Shown here: in pieces, positions 5,671-9,549 of the stretch
Position numbering within the stretch: position 1 is the first letter of the stretch
How the letters are laid out: every line of letters starts with the position of its first letter
Assembly: GCA_902491915.1 (NCBI GenBank)
Contig: CABUJL010000074.1
Span: forward strand, 1 to 9,549
Direction of reading: 5' to 3'
From: an uncultured Collinsella sp.
GTDB taxonomy: Bacteria; Actinomycetota; Coriobacteriia; Coriobacteriales; Coriobacteriaceae
Length of the DNA: 9,549 nt
Made by a program: the position numbers and the translations under genes
Notes under the pieces: generated by a model
Database searches by the model: none
Told to the model about the DNA's origin: nothing
The model's input: only the letters and a program-made list of their open reading frames with translations

Positions 5671-6294
5671 ATGCCCGATTCCCGCACCCTCTGGACCGCC
5701 GTCGTCATCATCTGTATCGCCGTGTCGGTGTTCTTTAGCGTCAAAAAACGCACCACGTTTAAGCGCCTGCAGCAGCTTATGGCTGCCAAGCAGTGGGACG
5801 AGTTCGATCGCTTGCTCGATGGCAAACTCACCAGCATGCTGTACCCGCGCTATAACCGCGACTACCTGCGCCTGAACTCCTATCTGCTGCGCGAGGACCA
5901 CAAGCGCGCCGACGAGATGTTCAATTTGCTGCTGGGACTCAACCTGCCCAAGATGCAGCGTGTCGACCTGGTGATCAAGGCCTTTAACTACTACGTTGGC
6001 CAGGAGGACCGCAAAAAGTCCAAGGAGCTGTTGCACGAGATCGAGGGCTTTGAGGGCGGTCAGGCCGAGGCGGTCGCACACGAATGCCAACTGATGTATG
6101 ACACGATGATCCTCAAGCGCCATAACGACATCCCCGAGCTGGAGCGCATGCTCAAGGAGGCCGGCGACGACAAGGTCAAGAGCTGCCGCCTGGAATACCT
6201 GCTGGCCCTGCAGTACAAGAACAAGGGCGACGAAGCCAAGTTCCAGGAGTTCCTGGAGAAGTCGGGCCAACACTCGATGGCCGTCAACGCGTAA
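5671..6294 (+). CDS. Membrane-anchored helical-repeat (TPR-like) protein, unknown function
   Basis: The product has 207 residues. An N-terminal hydrophobic helix (about 8-24, LWTAVVIICIAVSVFFSV) is followed by KKR, so it is an uncleaved anchor with the body in the cytoplasm by the positive-inside rule. The remainder is all-helical with TPR-like hairpins: FKRLQQLMAAKQWDEFDRLLDG (30-51), DYLRLNSYLLREDHKRADEMFNLLLGL (64-90), VIKAFNYYVGQEDRKKSKELLHEIEG (101-126) and LEYLLALQYKNKGDEAKFQEFLE (174-196). The helix pairs are degenerate, so this is TPR-like by pattern and not a confirmed TPR. TAAGGA serves as SD seven bases before the ATG. It stands alone between a divergent PTS operon and a tRNA gene. 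I do not recognise a named family; a scaffold role is a guess. Confidence 0.88.
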   Translation: MPDSRTLWTAVVIICIAVSVFFSVKKRTTFKRLQQLMAAKQWDEFDRLLDGKLTSMLYPRYNRDYLRLNSYLLREDHKRADEMFNLLLGLNLPKMQRVDLVIKAFNYYVGQEDRKKSKELLHEIEGFEGGQAEAVAHECQLMYDTMILKRHNDIPELERMLKEAGDDKVKSCRLEYLLALQYKNKGDEAKFQEFLEKSGQHSMAVNA

Positions 6295-6305
6295 CGGACG
6301 GCTTG

Positions 6306-6319
6306 TGCTAGACTTCTAG
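6306..6319 (+). promoter_or_regulatory. Extended -10 promoter of tRNA-Leu
   Basis: TGC-TAGACT (6306-6314) has the TGn-10 arrangement and would start transcription near 6321, about 5 nt before the mature tRNA. The -10 lies inside a short inverted repeat, CTAGA-CT-TCTAG (6308-6319). No good -35 is visible, which extended -10 promoters tolerate. Confidence 0.4.
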
Positions 6320-6325
6320 TCTCAC

Positions 6326-6410
6326 GGGGGCGTGGCGGAATTGGCATACGCAGGAGACTTAAAATCTCTCGCCGCAAGGATTGTGGGTTCGAGTCCCACC
6401 GCCCCTACCA
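6326..6410 (+). tRNA. tRNA-Leu, anticodon TAA
   Basis: The 85-nt gene folds as a class II tRNA. The acceptor GGGGGCG (6326-6332) pairs with CGCCCCT (6400-6406), the first pair being G-U. The D stem is GCG/CGC, with GG in its loop. The anticodon stem GGAGA/TCTCT (6353-6357, 6365-6369) closes loop CTTAAAA with anticodon TAA at 6360-6362, reading UUA/UUG leucine codons. A long variable arm with CC-GCAA-GG follows, then T arm GTGGG-TTCGAGT-CCCAC, discriminator A6407 and an encoded CCA (6408-6410). Its 3' end is duplicated 197 nt downstream. Confidence 0.95.
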
Positions 6411-6478
6411 TGTGATTGCTTACGAGCCCGTGTCCCGTTGGGATGCGGGCTCGTTTCTTTTGGACGCCGGCGGGACTC
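6391..6478 (+). repeat. tRNA-Leu 3'-end/terminator repeat unit, copy 1
   Basis: This unit consists of the tRNA 3' end (exact 19-bp GTCCCACCGCCCCTACCAT at 6393-6411), a 12-nt variable stretch, the terminator hairpin and GCCGGCGGGACTCGAA. The last part is an antisense T-arm-like segment: CGGCGGGACTC (6467-6477) is the reverse complement of tRNA positions 6391-6401 with one mismatch. The unit recurs at 6590-6676 with about 80 percent identity by eye and one 1-nt indel. Confidence 0.8.
6424..6461 (+). terminator. Terminator of tRNA-Leu (copy 1)
   Basis: GAGCCCGTGTCCC (6424-6436), loop GTT, GGGATGCGGGCTC (6440-6452), then GTTTCTTTT. In plus-strand RNA the central TG/TG positions form tandem G-U pairs, giving a 13-bp stem; on the other strand they would be A-C mismatches. 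Together with the U-rich tail this shows it acts on the tRNA transcript. Confidence 0.9.
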
Positions 6479-6503
6479 GAACCCGCGAGGGGGCGAGCAC
6501 CAG

Positions 6504-6585
6504 GCGGACGCGCAGCGTCCGCAGCGAGCCGACGAGGGCGCCGGCAGGCGGCCGAAGCCGGTGCGGATTTGCGCAGCAAATACGC
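6504..6585. repeat. Cluster of three GC-rich hairpins between the tRNA-end repeats
   Basis: Hairpin A at 6504-6522 is GCGGACGC-GCA-GCGTCCGC, a perfect 8-bp stem. Hairpin B at 6541-6561 has ends CCGGC/GCCGG. Hairpin C at 6563-6585 has a 6-bp stem ATTTGC-GCA-GCAAAT extended by GCG/CGC past one mismatch. A and C share the same GCA triloop. No coding potential is seen in the interval 6479-6589. Confidence 0.7.
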
Positions 6586-6589
6586 GGAC

Positions 6590-6676
6590 GTCCCACCGCC
6601 CCTACCATATGGAGCTTTCGAGCCCGTGTCCCCAAGGGATGCGGGCTTGTTTCTTTTAGATGCCGGTGGGACTCTA
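6590..6676 (+). repeat. tRNA-Leu 3'-end/terminator repeat unit, copy 2 (partial tRNA)
   Basis: The same order as copy 1: the exact 19-bp tRNA 3' end including CCA at 6590-6608, then the terminator, then CGGTGGGACTC at 6664-6674. That last segment is the exact reverse complement of tRNA-Leu positions 6391-6401. No 5' tRNA half precedes it, so it is a tRNA fragment and not a gene. The arrangement is that of a second attachment-site-like copy next to a tRNA. Confidence 0.75.
6620..6657 (+). terminator. Terminator hairpin, copy 2
   Basis: GAGCCCGTGTCCC (6620-6632), loop CAA, GGGATGCGGGCTT (6636-6648), then GTTTCTTTT. The tandem G-U pairs are kept and the basal pair is now G-U, so the stem still folds on the plus strand. 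It gives a second stop for transcripts passing copy 1. Confidence 0.8.
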
Positions 6677-6679
6677 AGC

Positions 6680-6740
6680 TGCGGTGGAATAGATCCTGTT
6701 TATACCGTTTATCAGCTTATTTAGGAACTATTTCACCGCA
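6680..6740. repeat. 61-nt long stem-loop downstream of the phosphatase gene
   Basis: Positions 6680-6698 pair with 6722-6740: 13 bp (one G-U), one A-A mismatch, then five more pairs, closing a 23-nt AT-rich loop. Both wobble positions are G-U only in plus-strand RNA. It lies 16 nt beyond the stop of the minus-strand phosphatase gene but has no U tract on either strand, so it is not a standard terminator. Confidence 0.7.
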
Positions 6741-6756
6741 ACTCAGAGGAAGACGG

Positions 6757-7758
6757 TTAAAGAGCGCTCAGGCTGGGGACCCAGCCGATGGTGGGGGTGA
6801 CGCCGTCGAGAACCTCGTTGATGGTGGCGGCCATGCCGGCGAGCAAGCTGTTCTCGCTTACGGTGAGCGTCTTGTAGCCGCCGGCTCGCATGAGCTCTCG
6901 AATCACCACGGCGCCTGCCAAGATCACGCCCGCGCGCTTGGGTTGCACACCCGGCAGCGCGGCGATACCCTCAACATCCAGCGCGGACATCCGCTCGATA
7001 GCGGCCGAAACCTGATCCAGCGAAAGCTCGCGCAAGTGCACAAAGCTCGAATCATACGGCTCCAGTTCGTGAACGAGTGCCACGAGCGTAGTGACGGTGC
7101 CGCCCACCGCGACCAGGCGCTCGGCGCGCTCAAAATTGCTCGGCAGGCCCTCAAAGTAAGCCCCGAACTGTTCGCCCGCCCATGCGCCAGCGGCGGCAAG
7201 CTCACAGTCCGCCGGCGGCAACGCCGAGAAAAACCGCTCGGTCACGCGGCGGCAACCGATGTCCAGCGAGCGCGTTCCCTCCAGCGCAAAGACGCCGCGT
7301 TCCGGCGCATAGACGCCCGTCGCGAGCTCCGTGGATCCGCCGCCCGAATCGGCAACAATGATGCGCTCGCCAGCAAAGTCGTGCGCCACGCCAAAAAACG
7401 TCAGGCGCGCCTCGACCTCGCCCGGAATCACCTGCGGCTCGAGCCCCAGCTCGCGCAGGCCGTCCAGTAGCAGCGCGGCATTGGACGCATCACGCGCGGC
7501 GCTCGTGCACGTGGTGCAGATGCACACGGCCCCAAAGGCACGGGCCTCGTCCACAAACATACGGCATGCAGCGAGCACGCGCTCAACGGCCGCCTCGCAA
7601 AAGCGCCCCGTCGCATCCACGCCCTCGCCCAAGTCGGTAATCTCGGTATGCTTGGACGATTCCACGATCGCCCCGCCCTCGACCTGGGCCAGCACCAGTC
7701 GCGACGACACCGTTCCCAGGTCAATCGCCGCCACCTTATATCGTTTGCAATACGTCAT
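6757..7758 (-). CDS. Ppx/GppA-family phosphatase (exopolyphosphatase-like)
   Basis: The product has 333 residues, the size of the two-domain actin-like ASKHA phosphatase core without the extra C-terminal HD-like domain of E. coli Ppx. Visible motifs are the first phosphate loop AAIDLGTVSSRLVLA (10-24), the catalytic-glutamate region IPGEVEARLTFFGV (111-124), the second phosphate loop VADSGGGSTELATG (135-148) and the adenosine-type motif LVAVGGTVTTLVAL (215-228). LPGVQPKRAGVILAGAVVI (268-286) is typical of the family C-terminus. The family hydrolyses polyphosphate and/or the gamma phosphate of pppGpp; which one applies here cannot be told. A GGAGGGGAG Shine-Dalgarno stands six bases before the ATG. 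It starts 20 nt after the FtsB-like gene, so both are likely one transcript. The usual T-N-S-R in loop 1 (DxGTNSxR) reads T-V-S-S-R. Confidence 0.92.
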   Translation of the reverse strand: MTYCKRYKVAAIDLGTVSSRLVLAQVEGGAIVESSKHTEITDLGEGVDATGRFCEAAVERVLAACRMFVDEARAFGAVCICTTCTSAARDASNAALLLDGLRELGLEPQVIPGEVEARLTFFGVAHDFAGERIIVADSGGGSTELATGVYAPERGVFALEGTRSLDIGCRRVTERFFSALPPADCELAAAGAWAGEQFGAYFEGLPSNFERAERLVAVGGTVTTLVALVHELEPYDSSFVHLRELSLDQVSAAIERMSALDVEGIAALPGVQPKRAGVILAGAVVIRELMRAGGYKTLTVSENSLLAGMAATINEVLDGVTPTIGWVPSLSAL

Positions 7759-7778
7759 TGCGGGCTCCCCTCCGGGCG

Positions 7779-8540
7779 CTATTTGCCGTTGGACACGACT
7801 GTCTGGCCCTCGACGCCGTTAAACCCAAAAAGCATATCGAGCGTTTGGATGTACCACGGTACGTCCTTGCCGACCTCTTCGATCTCTTTGGCAACTTCGC
7901 TGGCCTTCTTGGCGTTCGAGGACTTTTTGCTCGAAGACGAATCCGAATCGTCGTCCAGGCCCTGCACTTCAATCCTCTTCTCGCCGGGCATCACCAGGCC
8001 CAGGTCCTCGGATGCCGCGTCTTTAATGCCCTTCTCCGAGAGCAGTTTGTCGACGCTTTTCTGCAGCTCGTCGTTGTACCGCTGGCGAATCTCGACCTGC
8101 TTGGCCAAGATATCGTTCGAGCGCTTGGCAACGTAGAGGTCGCGCACGGGAAAGTACAGGCTCACGAGCACCAGGACGACAACAATGCCAATAAACAGCC
8201 CGCGCTGGGGTCCATGGGTAAAGTCGTAGATTGCCTTGACCACCGCGTTGTCGTTGGCGTAGTGCATGAAGTCCGAGCCCGAAAGACGGCTCGAGGGCCT
8301 GGTCGACTTTTCGTGTGTTTGAGCCGAGGGGCGCTGAGCATGCGTCGGGCGCGCCGAACGTGGCGAACGGTCCGTCGGCATATTCATTTGAGCACGGGGG
8401 TGCGAGGCACTTGCCGGACGCTGTGCGCGGCGGTCGGCGCCGGCGTAGGCGGACCCACCGAGCTGCACCGTGCGCGCACGGCGAGGCGACGGCTCACGCG
8501 AACCGGCGGAATAGTACCTGTTGTCGTAAATCTGATCCAT
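7779..8540 (-). CDS. FtsB/DivIC-like septum formation initiator
   Basis: The product has 253 residues. An N-terminal cytoplasmic region of about 110 residues is Arg/Ser/Pro-rich and probably disordered. One membrane helix covers about 113-131 (RGLFIGIVVVLVLVSLYFPV). An extracytoplasmic coiled coil covers about 136-170 (KRSNDILAKQVEIRQRYNDELQKSVDKLLSEKG), followed by LGLVMPGEKRIEV (180-192), the hallmark C-terminal motif of FtsB/DivIC proteins. A D/S/K-rich low-complexity stretch (196-225) and a terminal PWYIQTLDMLFGFNG complete it. In this family the protein bridges FtsL and FtsQ/DivIB in the divisome. The start at 8540 has AAGG nine bases upstream; a longer frame to 8666 would run through the enolase terminator and is rejected. 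Its place between enolase and Ppx/GppA is the standard actinobacterial neighbourhood. Confidence 0.88.
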   Translation of the reverse strand: MDQIYDNRYYSAGSREPSPRRARTVQLGGSAYAGADRRAQRPASASHPRAQMNMPTDRSPRSARPTHAQRPSAQTHEKSTRPSSRLSGSDFMHYANDNAVVKAIYDFTHGPQRGLFIGIVVVLVLVSLYFPVRDLYVAKRSNDILAKQVEIRQRYNDELQKSVDKLLSEKGIKDAASEDLGLVMPGEKRIEVQGLDDDSDSSSSKKSSNAKKASEVAKEIEEVGKDVPWYIQTLDMLFGFNGVEGQTVVSNGK

Positions 8541-8583
8541 GTGCGCCTTGTGCGGTTGAGGTTTGTTTGCGCTAAGTATTCTA

Positions 8584-8592
8584 GTTATAGCA
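8584..8592 (-). promoter_or_regulatory. Extended -10 promoter of the ftsB-like/ppx operon
   Basis: On the minus strand TGC-TATAAC reads at 8592-8584, an extended -10 about 44 nt before the ATG. No good -35 is visible. It lies between the enolase terminator and the gene, the expected place if the operon is transcribed independently of enolase. Confidence 0.4.
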
Positions 8593-8630
8593 CGAGCGCC
8601 CGCACCGCCTTCGCCAGCCTTTGCTCGACA

Positions 8631-8663
8631 TAAAAAAGGCGCTGAGTCATATGGCCCAGCGCC
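8631..8663 (-). terminator. Rho-independent terminator of enolase
   Basis: On the minus strand GGCGCTG (8663-8657) pairs with CAGCGCC (8644-8638) and is followed directly by TTTTTTA (8637-8631). Inner pairs extend the stem toward an ATAT loop past one mismatch. It lies 73 nt after the enolase stop and ahead of the FtsB-like gene. Confidence 0.9.
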
Positions 8664-8736
8664 CAATGGTGCTCAACAGCGCCCGGCTGAAGCAAGGCAA
8701 ATCCGAGTCTTCCCCGCCCCCGCGACCTCCGCGTGC

Positions 8737-9549
8737 CTAGCGAATGTTGTAGAACGCGGCCTTGCCGGCGTAGCGCGCACTGCCCTCAAGCTCGTCCTCG
8801 ATGCGGATGAGCTGGTTGTACTTGGCGATGCGGTCGCTGCGGCACGGGGCGCCCGACTTGATCTGACCGGCGTTGACGCCCACGACCAGGTCGGCGATCG
8901 TGGAGTCCTCGGTCTCGCCGGAGCGGTGGCTCACGATGCAAGCGTAGCCGGCCTCCTTGGCGGTCTCGATGGCCTCGAGCGACTCGGTGAGCGTGCCGAT
9001 CTGGTTGACTTTGACCAGGATCGCGTTGGCGGCACCCAGCTCGATGCCCTTCTTAAGGCGCTCGGTGTTGGTGACGAACAGGTCGTCGCCCACCAGCTGC
9101 ACCTTGTTGCCAATGCGGCGGGTAAGCTCGACCCAGCCGTCCCAGTCCTCCTCGGCCATGCCGTCCTCGATGGAGATGATGGGGTAGGTGTCGACGAGCT
9201 TTTCCCAGTAATCGACCATCTGGGCGCTCGTGTACTCCACGCCCTCGCCCTTGAGCTCGTACATACCGGTCTCGGCGTTGTAGAACTCGGTCGAGGCCGG
9301 GTCCATGGCGTACATGAAGTCGACGCCGGGCTTAAAGCCGGCCTTCTCCACGGCCTTGGTGATGTACTCGAACGGTTCGGCATTGGTCTTGAGGTTGGGT
9401 GCGAAGCCGCCCTCGTCGCCCACGCCGCCGCCCAGGCCCGCGTCGTGCAGCACCTTCTTCAGCGTGTGGTAGATCTCGGCGCACCAGCGCAGCGCCTCGG
9501 CGAAGGAGTCCGCGCCCACCGGCATGATCATGAACTCCTGGAAGTCCAC
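8737..9549 (-). CDS. eno: Enolase (2-phosphoglycerate dehydratase), C-terminal part
   Basis: The frame is open at the right edge, so about 155 N-terminal residues lie outside; 271 codons including the stop are visible. The first visible residues, VDFQEFMIMPVGA, are internal. The barrel domain is intact: GVGDEGGFAPNL with the catalytic glutamate, AMDPASTEFY with the first metal aspartate, SIEDGMAEEDWDG with the metal glutamate, VGDDLFVTN with the third metal ligand, ILVKVNQIGTLTE with the catalytic lysine, SHRSGETEDSTIADL, and QIKSGAPCRSDRIAKYNQLIRIE. The enzyme interconverts 2-phosphoglycerate and phosphoenolpyruvate in glycolysis; PEP is also the phosphate donor for PTS systems such as the IIB encoded in this window. 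It ends with TAG and is followed by a strong terminator, so it is probably transcribed separately from the division gene downstream. Confidence 0.98.
   Translation of the reverse strand: MDFQEFMIMPVGADSFAEALRWCAEIYHTLKKVLHDAGLGGGVGDEGGFAPNLKTNAEPFEYITKAVEKAGFKPGVDFMYAMDPASTEFYNAETGMYELKGEGVEYTSAQMVDYWEKLVDTYPIISIEDGMAEEDWDGWVELTRRIGNKVQLVGDDLFVTNTERLKKGIELGAANAILVKVNQIGTLTESLEAIETAKEAGYACIVSHRSGETEDSTIADLVVGVNAGQIKSGAPCRSDRIAKYNQLIRIEDELEGSARYAGKAAFYNIR

Noticed and set aside
6322..6579. Minus-strand ORF of 85 codons containing VGAVGLEPTILAARDF
   Set aside because: It is the antisense translation of tRNA-Leu and its flanks, a well-known spurious protein family. The strand carries no SD or coding composition here.
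6590..6608. Second tRNA-Leu gene
   Set aside because: Only the 3' terminal segment is present; upstream hairpins do not supply an acceptor 5' strand, D arm or anticodon arm.
6381..7470. Plus-strand ORFs beginning in or after the tRNA (up to 352 codons)
   Set aside because: They run through the tRNA 3' end, two terminators and then opposite the Ppx/GppA gene. Their composition is that of the antisense of a GC-rich gene.
7758..8633. 291-codon plus-strand ORF
   Set aside because: Antisense to the FtsB-like gene, whose membrane helix, coiled coil and PGEK motif are coherent.
8541..8666. N-terminal extension of the FtsB-like protein to 8666
   Set aside because: It would start inside the enolase terminator region and lie upstream of the likely promoter. 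The ATG at 8540 has a suitable SD.

Overview
The window is GC-rich, densely coded bacterial chromosome. The gene content and style (GC-rich codons, a gut-type galactitol-like PTS IIB, and an enolase / FtsB-DivIC-like / Ppx-GppA neighbourhood typical of Actinomycetota) suggest a Coriobacteriia member such as Collinsella. That assignment is inference from memory of these families, not a database match. No phage, transposase or CRISPR genes are seen. Almost everything is chromosomal housekeeping or signalling; the unusual material lies between genes.

Layout. 1-498 (+) is the C-terminal half of a glutamyl-Q tRNA(Asp) synthetase-like enzyme. Convergent to it, on the minus strand, are a calcineurin-like metallophosphoesterase (514-1239) and a 79-residue two-helix membrane protein (1325-1564). 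A divergent region with a good sigma-70-type promoter and a GC-rich structured leader then drives a plus-strand operon (1923-4542). It encodes a membrane protein with an N-terminal UBA-like domain (DUF4342 type), an OmpR-family response regulator and its sensor histidine kinase. The kinase gene overlaps the regulator gene.

Downstream of the kinase is a 188-bp near-perfect palindromic element with 35-bp arms (one mismatch), followed by a hairpin terminator oriented for the minus-strand pair that follows. That pair (5507 down to 4834) is a PTS IIB of the galactitol type and a stand-alone VOC-fold protein, with no IIA or IIC in view. A divergent plus-strand gene (5671-6294) encodes a membrane-anchored helical-repeat protein of unknown role, followed by tRNA-Leu(TAA) at 6326-6410.

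Downstream of the tRNA, about 90 nt (tRNA 3' end, terminator, antisense T-arm-like segment) occurs twice about 197 nt apart. Between the copies is a spacer made of three GC-rich hairpins, and after the second copy is a further 61-nt stem-loop. This has the architecture of a tRNA-linked duplication or integration/excision scar.

The right part is on the minus strand: enolase (5' part beyond the window edge), a strong terminator, then an FtsB/DivIC-like divisome protein and a Ppx/GppA phosphatase in one likely operon (20-nt gap). The most worthwhile leads are the 188-bp palindrome, the tRNA-Leu 3'-end duplication, and the UBA-like membrane protein coupled to a two-component system.
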